Source: Macrothele yani (taxonomy: Eukaryota; Arthropoda; Arachnida; Araneae; Macrothelidae). Taken from it: 64,000 nt of DNA. The translations under genes were made by a program, and so were the position numbers. Position 1 is the first letter of the stretch. Each line of letters starts with the position of its first letter. This document shows, in pieces, positions 12,363-23,223 of the stretch. The notes beneath the pieces are model-generated. The model was not told the origin of the DNA and searched no databases. It worked only from the letters and a program-made list of their open reading frames with translations. Where the stretch lies: NCBI GenBank assembly GCA_039090855.1, contig CM077034.1:224271331-224335330 (forward strand), read 5' to 3'.

Positions 12363-12433
12363 GTCGCACTGGCCGCTGCCTTGGCCAGGTACATTCCAGC
12401 TGCCGGAGACTGAGGGCCAAGATTTAAGTTTTC

Positions 12434-13369
12434 AATTCATTTTGGCATTGACTCCACTAATTGAGTGCACATATTTTTGACTTCATAAACCACACTTTTA
12501 TAGCATTCGTTATCATGCGTTCTTTGGTTGTACAGTCCATTTTACCAAAACGTCTCTTCAAAATATTCCACAAGTTTTCTATGGGATTTAAGTCTGGTCA
12601 ATTTCCAGGCCAATCGAGCAAATGAATATGATTTTCCAGCTTGACCAATTTCGAATTGTGACATGGAGCCAAGTCATGTTCAAATGTCCCGTCAAAAGTT
12701 TGCAAGAATGGAACAATCATACGTTGTAATATTTCTACGTACTTGGCTGAATATCTTGAACAGGAACTAAGCTTCCAGTGTCATTTGATGTGAAAAAACC
12801 CCAAACATCTGTTTCAGAGGGTGTTTTACAGTTTGTTTGACATGCTCAGGTCTTAAGTTGCTTCGTCTAACGACATTTGCTTGGTAACCCTGCACAAACA
12901 AAAATGAGTTTCATCACTGAAAACTACCTTTTTCCAGTCGTCAGCAGTCCATGATTTATATTTTTTGGCCCATGCTAAACGTTTTATCTTCATTTTCGCA
13001 TTCAAATATTGTTTTTTCGTTGGTCTTCTTGCCTTCCGGCCAATTTCCAGAAGCCTACGGCGTGCAGTTGAATCACTAACATCACAACCACTAGCCAATA
13101 AATCTCTTTGAAGGTCGGTGTTTGTTTGTTTTGGATTAATATTACTATTTCTGATTAGATATTTATCGGTTCGTGGAGTTGTTTTATCCTTTTCTTCCAC
13201 ATTTACCTCTCCTTTTTGGAGACGATGATCCAGACGCATTGTATCGCGTAAGCAGTCATGATACACTTGATTTGCCTACACCAACTGCAGAAGCGATATC
13301 TCTCATTGTCATAGAAGTGTGATCCTTCAGAGCAATTATTTTTGCACGCTTCCTTGGGGAAATATCCAT
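12434..13369 (-). pseudogene. Tc1-like transposase, C-terminus removed by the RTE insertion
   Basis: ATG at 13369 opens MDISPRKRAKIIALKDH and the helix-turn-helix MTMRDIASAVGVGKSSVS, then an in-frame TGA. The frame continues after an indel with TPRTDKYLIRNS and the first catalytic aspartate (VVFSDETHF). Further down, FEHDLAPCHNSKLV is followed by an in-frame stop just before PDLNPIENLW. D-to-E spacing is 31, not 34. The last codons (KGGHTSY in the sister copy) are lost at the LINE junction. Confidence 0.85.
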
Positions 13370-13632
13370 TTTTCAATACACGAAAGCAACACGAACTCAC
13401 AGAGAGCAAAACCTAACATCCACCTGTCACACACGAAAGCTCACAACTGAAGCTGAAGTACCTATTTCATGTTTAAAACCGGTCAAACCACATTCTTACT
13501 ATCAAGTTCTAACAGTCACACCACCTCACAGCTAATAAAACCGGTTTACGTGGGTTTCCGACATCAACTGGCGATCCCATTACAATTCTGAGAATAAAAT
13601 AGCTTGTCCCAATTAATTTGCAAGGTATAGTA

Positions 13633-13893
13633 GGTCCTCCTTTTGCAGAGATTACCGCAGCCACCCTTAGAGTTCACAAGTCCATGGATTATGGAGAGCA
13701 GGATGTTACTCCGTTCCATCTTGAGTACATAGACCAACTCTGTTCGTGAAGAAGGTCATTTTGGTCTATACCTCCCCCGTCGTTCGAGTTCACATCCCAT
13801 AGATGCTCGATGGGATTGAGATCTGAGCTCTGAGCAGGCCAGTCCATCCGTGAGACTAGATTTTCCCCATACCACTCATTATAGCCAGTAAGA
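13633..13893 (-). pseudogene. Tc1-like transposase C-terminal remnant
   Basis: The minus strand reads [20 protein letters not shown], later VAAVISAKGGPT after frame changes. These are the glutamate motif and the C-terminal signature of Tc1 transposases. The Tc1-like element ending at 13630 cuts into its terminal codons, and the mariner at 13896 interrupts its upstream side. It is older than both. Confidence 0.8.
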
Positions 13894-14049
13894 TATTGGG
13901 TGTGTTCAAAAATCCTACCCGTTTTTGTAATAGATGCAAATTGCGATCGGAGTAGTTACGTCACAGATGATACTGCGATGCCGAATTTTCGGCCAATAAA
14001 GCATGGAGCAGTAGAGCATACATAGGCACTAGGTCTGCCCGAGTAAGTC

Positions 14050-15789
14050 ATTCGTAACGGAAATCACGGACGGTGTAACATTATATGAGATAAGGAGCAC
14101 ATTGGACATTGTTTACTGTACGAGTTCGATAAAGGCAGTAACGCAGCCGCGATTTATCGTAACATCTGTCGGATGTATGGGGAGAATAACACATGTCGCC
14201 GTTGGTCTCGGAAATTCCGGGACGGAGACAGAATCTGCAAAGATCAACCACGTCCTGTACGTCCACCCGTGGTTTCCGACGAACGAGGATGTGGACCAAG
14301 CCGTAACAAATGACCCATATCCAACAGTGCATAAATTAGCGGAAACGTTGTCGGTGCACAGAACAGCAGTCTAAAGACGAATGTGTGCGCTTGGGTTCAT
14401 CACCAAGTTCGATAACTGGGTCCCGCACCATCTTTCTGCAGAGCTACGAGAGGAGAGAATCCGTACCTGCGTTTCTTTGCTTTCTCGTCCCAGAAATGAA
14501 CCGTTTTTTTGGGGGGGAACAATTGTAACGGGTGATGAGAAATGGGTACTGTACCGTAATGTAAAGCGTCGACGGACTGTGTGTCAAGGTGCGGAGTCTG
14601 CCCCATCAACCTTAAAAGGAGGACTGCATCCCCAAAAGGTTTTGTTCAGTGTTTGGTGGTATGTAGAGGGAATAATCCACTGGGAGGTGTTGGTACCTAC
14701 CTGAACGATATATGCTGACCTCTGAAGACGAATGTGTGCGCTTGGGTTCATCACCAAGTTCGATAACTGGGTCCCGCACCATCTTTCTGCAGAGCTACGA
14801 GAGGAGAGAATCCGTACCTGCGTTTCTTTGCTTTCTCGTCCCAGAAATGAACCGTTTTTTTTGGGGGGGGAACAATTGTAACGGGTGATGAGAAATGGGT
14901 ACTGTACCGTAATGTAAAGCGTCGACGGACTGTGTGTCAAGGTGCGGAGTCTGCCCCATCAACCTTAAAAGGAGGACTGCATCCCCAAAAGGTTTTGTTC
15001 AGTGTTTGGTGGGATGTAGAGGGAATAATCCACTGGGAGGTGTTGGTACCTACCTGAACGATATATGCTGACCTCTGAAGACGAATGTGTGCGCTTGGGT
15101 TCATCACCAAGTTCGATAACTGGGTCCCGCACCATCTTTCTGCAGAGCTACGAGAGGAGAGAATCCGTACCTGCGTTTCTTTGCTTTCTCGTCCCAGAAA
15201 TGAACCGTTTTTTTTTGGGGGGGGGGAACAATTGTAACGGGTGATGAGAAATGGGTACTGTACCGTAATGTAAAGCGTCGACGGACTGTGTGTCAAGGTG
15301 CGGAGTCTGCCCCATCAACCTTAAAAGGAGGACTGCATCCCCAAAAGGTTTTGTTCAGTGTTTGGTGGGATGTAGAGGGAATAATCCACTGGGAGGTGTT
15401 GGTACCTACCTGAACGATATATGCTGACCTCTACCGCAAACAATTGGATAAAATGGCGAAAGCAGCTGACATCGAAGCGGCCAGCTCTCGTCAATCGCAA
15501 AGGCATGATCCTTCATCGTGATAACGCTAGACATCATGCTGCTTTAATCATTCGGCAAAAATTCGGTTTGAAAGTGTTACCCCACTCGGCGTATTCCCCT
15601 GATCTGGCACCTACGGACTACCACCTTTTTCGATCGTTACAGAACGCCTTCGCTCTCCAAATCTTCGGTGATGTGGACGATGTGAAAACGGCATTACATG
15701 AGAATTCCGACTCTAAAACACAGTTTTTTTTTTTTGCGGCGTGGAATTCACCTTCTCATAGACACTTGTCAAAAGGTCATACAGAATGA
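14050..15789 (+). pseudogene. Mariner transposase (SETMAR-like), triplicated and broken
   Basis: The N-terminal helix-turn-helix region is recognisable (LLYEFDKGSNAAAIYRNIC, YGENNTCRRW), then a stop. The central block carries WVPHHLSAE, VSLLSR, the catalytic ITGDEKW-type motif (here VTGDEKWVLY) and KGGLHPQKV. It occurs three times in a row. After the triplication the frame resumes with KRPALVNRKGMILHRDNAR and YSPDLAPTDYHLFRSL. Spacing between the last two aspartates is 31 rather than the mariner 34, implying a three-codon loss. A T-run near 15724 disrupts the end. Confidence 0.9.
14375..15434 (+). repeat. Three tandem copies of a 351-356-bp transposase segment
   Basis: Copies start at 14375, 14726 and 15079. 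They differ almost only in a T/G homopolymer pair: T7G7, T8G8, T9G10 in order, plus one T-to-G substitution between copy 1 and the other two. Confidence 0.97.
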
Positions 15790-15888
15790 TGGCAGTTATG
15801 TGAAATCCTAGGTATGTTATTTTTTGCGTTCTCCTCCTTTCCTTGTAGCCTACAAAAACGGGTAGCACTTATATGCACACACCCAATA

Positions 15889-16177
15889 ATTGTTGCATTG
15901 TAGCCAGCAAGCCTTTTTTCCAGCAACATAATATGCCACGAACAGCGGCCTAATTGGACACATCTGGGATGAGATTGAGTTAGCCATTCGTAACAGAGAT
16001 TCAGCAAATATTTGGCAATTGATGGACATCAGTCAGCGCACGCGCACTGTGCAGATCGATATCAGCGCCGCGTTGAATCCATGTCGCATCCAGTCAATGT
16101 TGTTTCGAAGGCTAAGGGTTGCTCAACACGTAATTATGTAGGTGTCCCTGTACATTTGCTACGTCAGTGCATAAATG
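15889..16177 (+). pseudogene. Tc1-like transposase C-terminal remnant
   Basis: The plus strand reads HIWDEIELAIRNRDSANIW, resembling the region after the catalytic Glu. After a shift it reads RRVESMSHPVNVVSKAKG then CSTRNY, the usual Tc1 C-terminus. It ends where the next Tc1 element inserted at TA 16178-16179. The downstream flank resumes at 23481. Confidence 0.75.
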
Positions 16178-16282
16178 TACACGGTCGAGACACATTATTG
16201 TGACCACTTCCAACTTTTGACGTTAACAGCGTGTACCCAATTAATGAAAGCACGTGACGTGAGCTGGCTTAGAGGGTATATA

Positions 16283-17345
16283 GACTAAAGAGCAATTGAA
16301 TTAGAGATACCTGTCTAGTAACGTGTAGCACCACCTTTCGCCCTGATGACGGCGGCGATTCGTCTCGGCATGGACTCGACAAGACACCGGAAGCGTTAGG
16401 AAGCCATACGGATCCACGACCCCTGAACAAGCTCCCACAGTTCACGAAGATTTGATGTACACTGAAGAGCAATTGAATTAGAGATACCTGTCTAGTAACG
16501 TGTAGCACCACCTTTCGCCCTGATGACGGCGGCGATTCGTCTCGGCATGGACTCGACAAGACACCGGAAGCGTTGGGAAGCCATACGGATCCACGACCCC
16601 TGAACAAGCTCCCACAGTTCACGAAGATTTGATGTACACTGAAGAGCAATTGAATTAGAGATACCTGTCTAGTAACGTGTATCACCACCTTTCGCCCTGA
16701 TGACGGCGGTGATTCGTCTCGGCATGGACTCGACAAGACACCGGAAGCGTTGGGAAGCCATACGGATCCACGACCCCTCAACAAGCTCCCACAGTTCACG
16801 AAGATTTGATGTACACTGAAGAGCAATTGAATTAGAGATACCTGTCTAGTAACGTGTATCACCACCTTTCGCCCTGATGACGGCGGTGATTCGTCTCGGC
16901 ATGGACTCGACAAGACACCGGAAGCGTTGGGAAGCCATACGGATCCACGACCCCTGAACAAGCTCCCACAGTTCACGAAGATTTGATGTACACTGAAGAG
17001 CAATTGAATTAGAGATACCTGTCTAGTAACGTGTAGCACCACCTTTCGCCCTGATGACGGCGGCGATTCGTCTCGGCATGGACTCGACAAGACACCGGAA
17101 GCGTTGGGAAGCCATACGGATCCACGACCCCTGAACAAGCTCCCACAGTTCACGAAGATTTGATGTACACTGAAGAGCAATTGAATTAGAGATACCTGTC
17201 TAGTAACGTGTAGCACCACCTTTCGCCCTGATGACGGCGGCGATTCGTCTCGGCATGGACTCGACAAGACACCGGAAGCGTTGGGAAGCCATACGGATCC
17301 ACGACCCCTGAACAAGCTCCCACAGTTCACGAAGATGTGATGGAG
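16283..17345. repeat. 177-bp tandem repeat of transposase C-terminus plus TIR, 6 copies
   Basis: Copies start at about 16284, 16461, 16638, 16815, 16992 and 17169. Each contains the TIR and the codons for LVESMPRRIAAVIRAKGG. Each junction reads GATGTA then CACTGAAGAG, so a TA precedes every TIR. The antisense frame stays open because 177 is divisible by 3; it is not a gene. Confidence 0.97.
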
Positions 17346-18222
17346 GGGGTTATCTCTCTCGATAGCATCACAGATGTGCTGAGGTCAGGTGACCTAGCTG
17401 GCCAAGGAAGCAAGGTCACGTAGGTGGAGGGTTCATCCAACCATTCGGATACAATTCGGGAGCTGCATTGTCTTGTTGCAGGATGAAGTCTCCAATGGGA
17501 TGTTGAAGACGCATAAACGGGAGCAAATGGTCGTCCAGGATATCCCGAGAACGTTGACCTGTGAGGGACGATGTTACATGTACCAGGGGTCCTATTTCAG
17601 TTAACGTAAACAGTCCCTAGACGAGAATGCCCTACCCACCAGCTTGAAGAGTACCCTGCTGGCAAGAAGGATCCATCGATTCATGTGGTTTGCGCCGTAC
17701 TCGTATCCTACCATCCGCATGTACCAACGTCAATTTCGACTCATCACTCGACTCATCATTCCAGGCAACATTTTCCCACATGTCTAGGGTCCAGTGGCGA
17801 TGTTCCCGCGCCCATGCTAATCTTTGCACCCTGTGATGTGCGGTCAGCAGCGGTACCCTCGTGGGACGATGGCTTCTTAACCCCATAGCGAGGAGATGGT
17901 TCTGGATGGTGTGGCTGCTTACACGTTTTTGTGCACCAGCTTTAAATTGCCGAGTGATTTCTTGCACTGTAGCCCGTCTATCCGCTGTTGTAATGCGAGC
18001 TAGCCGACGATGACCCCGCTCATCCACACGCTGTTGTCCACGGTAGTTGGCCCTTGCAGGGATGGTTTTACCGGATTCGATGTACTCACGGTGCACCCGC
18101 GACACAGTGGCTCGTGAAAATCCCAGTGCCTGCACGACTTCCGAGATGGAGTGACCCATTCGTCGGGCGCCGACAATTTGCCGGCCACGATCAAATGCGG
18201 TTAGATCCTTCGTCTTACCCAT
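17200..18222 (-). pseudogene. Tc1-like transposase of the amplified element
   Basis: The start at 18222 gives MGKTKDLTAFDRGRQIVGA and a helix-turn-helix (SISEVVQALGFSRATVSRVH). The RVSSHTIQNHLLAMGLRSHR block follows. The first aspartate motif (WNDESSDESKLTL) carries a small internal duplication. Further on, FILQQDNA holds the second aspartate after a frame change. The region expected to hold PIEH is eroded (SPDLSTSVML). The C-terminus SQRFRCLVESMPRRIAAVI then AKGGATRY ends at 17200-17202 in the innermost 177-bp copy. Inactive. Confidence 0.88.
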
Positions 18223-19253
18223 ACTGGGTCCGACTTTTACTGATTCCCGTCACATCCCTCCTTATATTGTCGGATCGCTGCATACGTCATATCGTTTCCG
18301 TTTACAGGGCCACATGTGCATAATGCCAGCTGTCTCTAATTCAACTGCTCTTCAGTGTAAGGTGTGCTGTAGGCATTCTGAAAACATATCATTCGTTGCT
18401 GTCATGTATAAAAGGTGCGATTTATCAAATTTGCAAAAATGGATGACTATCGGCTTTCGGGGCAAGGGCTGCAGCATTTCTGAAACAGCGCAGTTTGTGA
18501 ACTGTTCGCGTGCTTCTGTGGTTAAAGTGTATCGCGATTGAAGAAATGGCACCATTGCGAATAAGCAATGTGGAAACTGCGGAGCACCACGTGTCATTGA
18601 TGTGAGAGGTGAACGCGTCGGCTTCGAAGGTGCGCGAGGGCCGATCGGCACGCTACAGTGGAGCAACTCACTGTCCGAATGAACCAGGGGGGCTACCGTA
18701 AGTGTGTCTAAAACGACAGTTCAGTGAACTTTGCTGCGTATGGGGCTTCCATACAAGCGGATGGTTACTGAACCTACGGTAACCAAGGTACGTCGGCAAA
18801 AAAAAAAAAGGCTTACATTTGCACGGCAGTATCGGAATTGGACCTCCGCTGATGGGAAAAGGATTGCCTTCTCCGATGAGTCACGCTTCCTGCTTCATCG
18901 AACGGATGGACGTTGGCGTATAAGGCAGGAAACATCGGAGAACAAACACTCTTCAACCATTGCTAGAAGAACATAAGCTAATGGGGCAGCGTTACGGTCT
19001 GGGGATTATTTTCGTGGCATTTTCTGTGTCCACACATACCTGTCTAAGGCACTATGGGCCGAATTCGTCATGAATCCATCCTTGCAGATCACGTGCACCC
19101 ATACATGCTGATTGTCTTCTGTGGGGCGTATGGGATCTTCCAGAACGACAATGCGACGTGTCACACAGCTAGAAATGTCCGAGAGTGGTTGTAAAAGCAC
19201 GATGAAGACTTCAAAGTTCTTCCCTGGCCTCCGATGTCCACAGACTTAAACCC

Positions 19254-19847
19254 TATAACGAAGTACATTTCTCCGTCATTTCTGGTCTACGCCGGCATTC
19301 GAACCCGAGTCCGCTTATTCCGGAACAAGTCGCTCTACCAACTGAGCTACGCAGACGTTCATTCTGACTCCTATCTGCCTTTATGTCGGGTGCGTCCTGC
19401 TGGCAGGTACGTCACATCTCCCCCCCCCCCGCGAAAGAGGGCCGGGGGCATGGCCCACGGGTCAGCCGTGAACATGAATCGTTGCAGGCAGCCATCCACT
19501 GTAGAACGTGCACTTGAGAACTCCCAGTCAATGCGGTGTGTTTAATGCAACGTCACACACATTTATTTTTCGAAGCGCTGGAGAAGGGATTCTCTGATTT
19601 TTCCTATCTCGCGGTGTGGAAATAACATCACACCATTGCGAGATTTTGAACGGTCGGGTCATCCGGATAGTTCGGGCGCCATTATAACGAAGTAAATTTC
19701 TCCATCATTTTTGGTCTACGCCGGGATTCGAACCCGAGTCCGCTTATTCCGGAACAAGTCGCTCTACCAACTGAGCTACTCAGACGTTCATTCTGACTCC
19801 TATCTGCCTTTATGTCGTGTGCGTCCTGCTGGCAGGTACGTCACAAC
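19254..19847 (-). mobile_element. Miniature LTR retroelement (TRIM-like), solo copy, tRNA-like LTR
   Basis: Two direct repeats of about 165 bp (near 19254-19407 and 19683-19847, about six differences) flank roughly 270 bp. Read on the minus strand, the LTR starts TGTGACG and ends CGTTATA, a short inverted pair. The next bases are TGGCGCCCGAAC, complementary to the 3' end of tRNA-Lys including CCA (primer-binding site). The interior ends in a G11-AGA purine tract directly before the second TGTGACG. Target duplication is approximately AACCC/AACTC. Each LTR carries a tRNA-like sequence. No protein is encoded, so it would depend on enzymes from another element. Confidence 0.8.
19284..19356 (-). 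ncRNA. tRNA-like sequence inside the LTR (first copy)
   Basis: Seven-base-pair acceptor stem (GTCTGCG with CGTAGAC), D arm with the A-box-like TAGCTCAGTTGGTAGAG, T arm with B box GGTTCGAAT. The anticodon stem pairs only with a six-base loop (TCCGGA), so a functional tRNA is unlikely. It probably acts as an internal RNA polymerase III promoter. A second copy lies at about 19714-19785. Confidence 0.75.
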
Positions 19848-20256
19848 TCAATTGGGCATCTGTGGGACAACCTCGATGGTGTTTATATAATTTTATACAA
19901 TTTATGACTACAAAGCTTGCGGTGTTAACATAGCATAATAATAACAACGTTTCGCACAATAGAATGTTTATTATACATCGACTATAGTTTCACAGAGCGT
20001 TTGGCTCTGCTTCCTGAGGACGAATGGAGCGTAAACATTCAAATCATTGTGACATCATCAGAATTCTGACGGTCACGGGTTTTGGTGAGTTGTTTCCACG
20101 CGCTTGAAAGAAATGGAGTCGACGTCATATCGTTGACAAGCCGTGACGAGTTCCGATATATGTGGAAAGCTTCTAATACAGAGTGCGTCAAAGAATTTTT
20201 AAGACTGGGTCTGTAAAATGAAATAGAAACAAGAAATTATAAATTGTTTTGGTTTG

Positions 20257-21293
20257 TTATTCAAAATAAGTCCCTCCGGCTTCAATACACTTGTTACAGC
20301 GATTTAATAATGATTCGAATGCCTGTTCCAGTTCACTTTGCGGAATTGCCTCCAAAGCACGCGTCGAAGCTGTTTGTATGGTCGAAATATCATCAAAATA
20401 ACACCCTTTTAACGTCATTTTAAGTTTTGAGAATAAAGAAAAGTCGCAGGGTGCTAAATCAGGCGAATACGGTGGATGATTCAACACACAAACGTTATTT
20501 TTCGCCAAAAATCTACGAACAAGAAGTGAGGTGTGACTGGGTGCATTATCGTGCAACAAACACCAACTGTTTTCATCCCGATATTCTGGACGAATGCGAC
20601 GAATTCTGCCCATCAAACGCCTCAAAACATTTAAATAAAACTCGCCAGTAATTGTTTGTCCACTTGGAACAAATTCTTTGGGGATAATACCCTTACTATC
20701 GAAGAATGTAATGAGCATTGTTTTGATTTTCGATGGAACTTTTCTTGTTTTTTTGGCTTGTGGTGAGTTTTTTGACTTCCATTCCGCACTTTGTCGCTTT
20801 GTTTTAGGATCATATTGAAAGCACCATGTTTCATCTCCTGTAACAATCGATTTTAAGAAGTTTGGATCATTTTCAGCGGCTGAAATGATGTCTCTGCAAT
20901 GTGCACTTCTCCTTGATTTTTGTTCATTGGTTAACGTGTGTGGAACAAATTTAGCACAGACTTTTGTTTTGCCCAAATCTTCATGCAGGATGGTTCGAAT
21001 CGTTTTTTAGTTGATGTTTAAAGACTCTTCCATCATTAATTAGTGACGCACATCGATTGTTTGCCACGAAATCGAGCACTTTTTCAATAATCTCAGGTGT
21101 TTTAGATGAACTTGGTCTTGCGATATATATCATTTTCTAGCGTCTCTCTTTCGTCCAAAAACGTTTGTGCCACAGGAAAACATTTGATCTACTTAAACAA
21201 AACTCACCGTAAAACTTGTTTCATCATTTGGTACGTTTCCGAGGCACTTTTACCAAGTTTTGCGTTAAATTTAATAACAGCCCTTTGTTCCAT
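20257..21293 (-). pseudogene. Mariner transposase (DD34D), broken in the N-terminal third
   Basis: ATG at 21293 gives MEQRAVIKFNAKLGKSASET and QMMKQV. Then stops and shifts cover 21204-20976 (remnants FLDERETL, RFRGKQ). From 20976 a 239-aa open frame holds the catalytic domain: IVTGDETWCFQYDP (first Asp), WCLLHDNAPSHTS (second) and YSPDLAPCDFSLF (third). There are exactly 34 residues between the last two. It ends CIEAGGTYFE. It lies 46 bp and 166 bp from the inner ends of the long inverted repeats. Confidence 0.88.
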
Positions 21294-21691
21294 CTTAATA
21301 ATTGAACATGAAAAAAATTTGACTTCTCTAATGAACGGCCGTTTCGTTTGAGTTACTTTAACAACTGCGCAGTACTTTTGGCAGAAAGCAAGCAGATGGT
21401 CACGGTTTATAACGCAATCGCGATTACACTGGTGGCGCCACCGTTGGTTGAAATCTAGCGCCAGTCTTAAAAATTCTTTGACGCACTGTGTATTGATAGT
21501 AGAAGCTTTCCACATATACCGGAACTCGTCACGGCTTGTCAACGACATGACGCTGACTCTATTTTTCTCAAACAGGTGGAAACAACTCACCAAAACCCGT
21601 GACCGTCAGAATTCACAATGATTTGAATGTTTACGCTCCATTCGTCCTGAGGAAGAAGAGCCAAACACTCTGTGAAACTATAGTCGATGTA

Positions 21692-23223
21692 CACTGCTGG
21701 ACAATTGCTAAGGACGGATGACAATAGCAACGATAGCAACCATAAAATGGAAGGCAGGAAAATGTGGAAATTAGCATAAGTGCGGGATACAGTAAGACGT
21801 GTTGTGCGTATGCAAATTTTGGATTGCCGAACTTGTTCGTGACGTCATAGCGCTGATAAGAGATATAAAGGATTTGACGCGTATTGACCGTTGTTGTTCA
21901 AACGCAAAGTTGAAAGGGAAAGAATCAATTGACGAACTTGCAATTTTCAGTATGTCTTTCCGACATCACCTAGATGATTTTACGCGTGGCCGTATTATTG
22001 GCAAGATTGAAGAAGGGCGAAAAATAACAGATGTTGCCAGGGAGTTCGACGTCAGCCACAGTGTTGTTTCAAGGCTTTGGAAATCATTTCAAACAAATGG
22101 AGAGTGTAGCAAACGTCACGGGGGAGGTCGTGTTCGCAGTACGACACCTGCAGAAGATCGGTACATAGTGCTATCAAAAAAAAGACACCGGCGCAGCACA
22201 GCTAGTGAGGTAGCAAATCAGTTTATGGCTGCTACTGGCAAGCGGATCTTACGAAAAACTGTCGCCAGACGTTTGCATGAAGGAGGACTACACGCCCGCC
22301 GTCCTGTTGTGTGCATCCCATTGTCCAGACGTCACCGTACCGCCCGTTTGCAATGGTGCCATCAACATCGCAATTGGACTGATAACGACTGGTCTGCTGT
22401 CCTCTTCTCAGATGAGAGTAGATACAGTCTATCGTCTGATTGTCGACGACAACTGATCTGGCGTGATAGTGGTACTGCATATTGTCCAGCAAACATACAG
22501 GAAAGGGACCGATATCCGACATGTAGTGTCATGGTATGGGCTGGCATCATGATCAATGGCCGTACGTCCCTCAATGTGCTTCCAACTGGGACTATGACTG
22601 GCCAACGATACATTAATGATGTTCTGCTACCTCATGTTCGCATGTTCCGTGGTGCTGTCGGTGATAGATTCATTTTCATGGACGACAACGCAACATGTCA
22701 TCGAACAGTCGCTGTCCATGAGTGTCTTGAGAGCGAGGATATTCAACGCCTCGTATGGCCAGCACGTTCTCCAGATCTGAATCCCATTGAAAATGTGTGG
22801 GATGCTTTGGGGAGGAGTCTTGCTGGTCGCCAATGCCCTCCAATAAACAAGGACACCCTCATCCGTGCACTGACAGAGGAATGGGATAAATTACCCCAAC
22901 AGCTGCTTGATAATGTTGTGCAAAGCATGACACGACGTGTGGAATCTTGCATCGCCCTCCATGGTGGCCATATCCCGTATTGACATCTTACGCCGGAGGA
23001 CGGTAATTGCATTTTTTCACGTTTACGTATTCTGCACAAAATGGCCTGTTTGTCCCTTGAACACGTTCCAAAGCCTTCTGGATTTCAGAGCACAATAAAT
23101 TGTCTTTCTTGTAATGTCCTGGCATTGTAACATTATTTTATTTCACTTGGCATCCAACCACACTTACCTTTTTATGCGCTATATATCCATTTATGATCCG
23201 CCCTTAGCAATTGTCCAGCAGTG
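21692..23223 (+). mobile_element. Tc1-like element with an intact transposase
   Basis: 1,532 bp; TIRs of about 28 bp (21692-21719, 23196-23223) begin CACTGCTGGACAATTGC. TA flanks lie at 21690-21691 and 23224-23225. It is inserted in the right arm of the long-inverted-repeat element. The TIR start CACTGCTGG is shared with the element at 5658-7048. Confidence 0.95.
21952..22983 (+). CDS. Tc1-like DD34E transposase, intact
   Basis: 343 codons from ATG 21952; an upstream in-frame ATG at 21799 would add 51 residues unlike the family, so I chose 21952 (MSFRHHLDDFTRGRIIG). It cuts and pastes its own element at TA sites. Order: a first helix-turn-helix (KITDVAREFDVSHSVVSRLW), a basic GGGRVRSTT linker, a second HTH (STASEVANQFM to RKTVARRLHEGGL), then the DDE domain. 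Catalytic residues are LFSDESRYS, FMDDNATCH and SPDLNPIENVW, with 34 residues between the last D and E. The C-terminus VQSMTRRVESCIALHGGHIP plus Y is typical. Length matches the family's usual 340 or so. With intact TIRs, this is the one element in the window that could still be active. Confidence 0.95.
   Translation: MSFRHHLDDFTRGRIIGKIEEGRKITDVAREFDVSHSVVSRLWKSFQTNGECSKRHGGGRVRSTTPAEDRYIVLSKKRHRRSTASEVANQFMAATGKRILRKTVARRLHEGGLHARRPVVCIPLSRRHRTARLQWCHQHRNWTDNDWSAVLFSDESRYSLSSDCRRQLIWRDSGTAYCPANIQERDRYPTCSVMVWAGIMINGRTSLNVLPTGTMTGQRYINDVLLPHVRMFRGAVGDRFIFMDDNATCHRTVAVHECLESEDIQRLVWPARSPDLNPIENVWDALGRSLAGRQCPPINKDTLIRALTEEWDKLPQQLLDNVVQSMTRRVESCIALHGGHIPY

Larger units (their letters stand above)
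9461..12433 (-). mobile_element. RTE-type non-LTR retrotransposon, near full length
   Basis: About 2.97 kb. The 3' end (at the low coordinate) has a very short UTR and an ATG/CAT trinucleotide tail, typical of the RTE clade. It encodes an apurinic endonuclease domain followed by a reverse transcriptase, now split by single-base indels. It is inserted into a Tc1-like element with a target deletion rather than a clear duplication. A 5'-truncated copy lies at 26644-27955. Confidence 0.93.
9379..13630 (-). mobile_element. Tc1-like element split by an RTE LINE
   Basis: The ends share CTATACNNTGCAAATTAATT (9379 rightwards; reverse complement ending 13630). The same termini bound the solo copy at 31968-33313. 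Aligning the two copies shows that the interval about 9463-12433 is an inserted LINE. About 63 bp of element sequence present in the other copy is missing at the junction. Removing the LINE leaves roughly 1.28 kb, normal for Tc1. Confidence 0.9.
13896..15886 (+). mobile_element. Mariner-like element with an internal triplication
   Basis: The termini start TTGGGTGTGT and share CTACCCGTTTTTGTA as an imperfect inverted repeat of about 33 bp. TA flanks both sides (13894-13895, 15887-15888). Length is 1,991 bp; without the two extra copies of a 351-356-bp segment it is about 1.28 kb, normal for mariner. Confidence 0.92.
16283..18357 (-). mobile_element. Tc1-like element with an amplified terminus
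   Basis: TIR of about 30 bp beginning SACTRAAGAGCARTTGAATT at both ends, with TA flanks (16281-16282, 18358-18359). The 3'-terminal 177 bp, including the TIR, is present six times in tandem. Removing five copies leaves 1,190 bp. Confidence 0.93.

Noticed and set aside
16269..17330. 353-codon minus-strand frame with six 59-residue repeats
   Set aside because: Wrong reading frame of the 177-bp repeat. The real frame in each unit is the Tc1 transposase C-terminus, which ends in a stop before the TIR.
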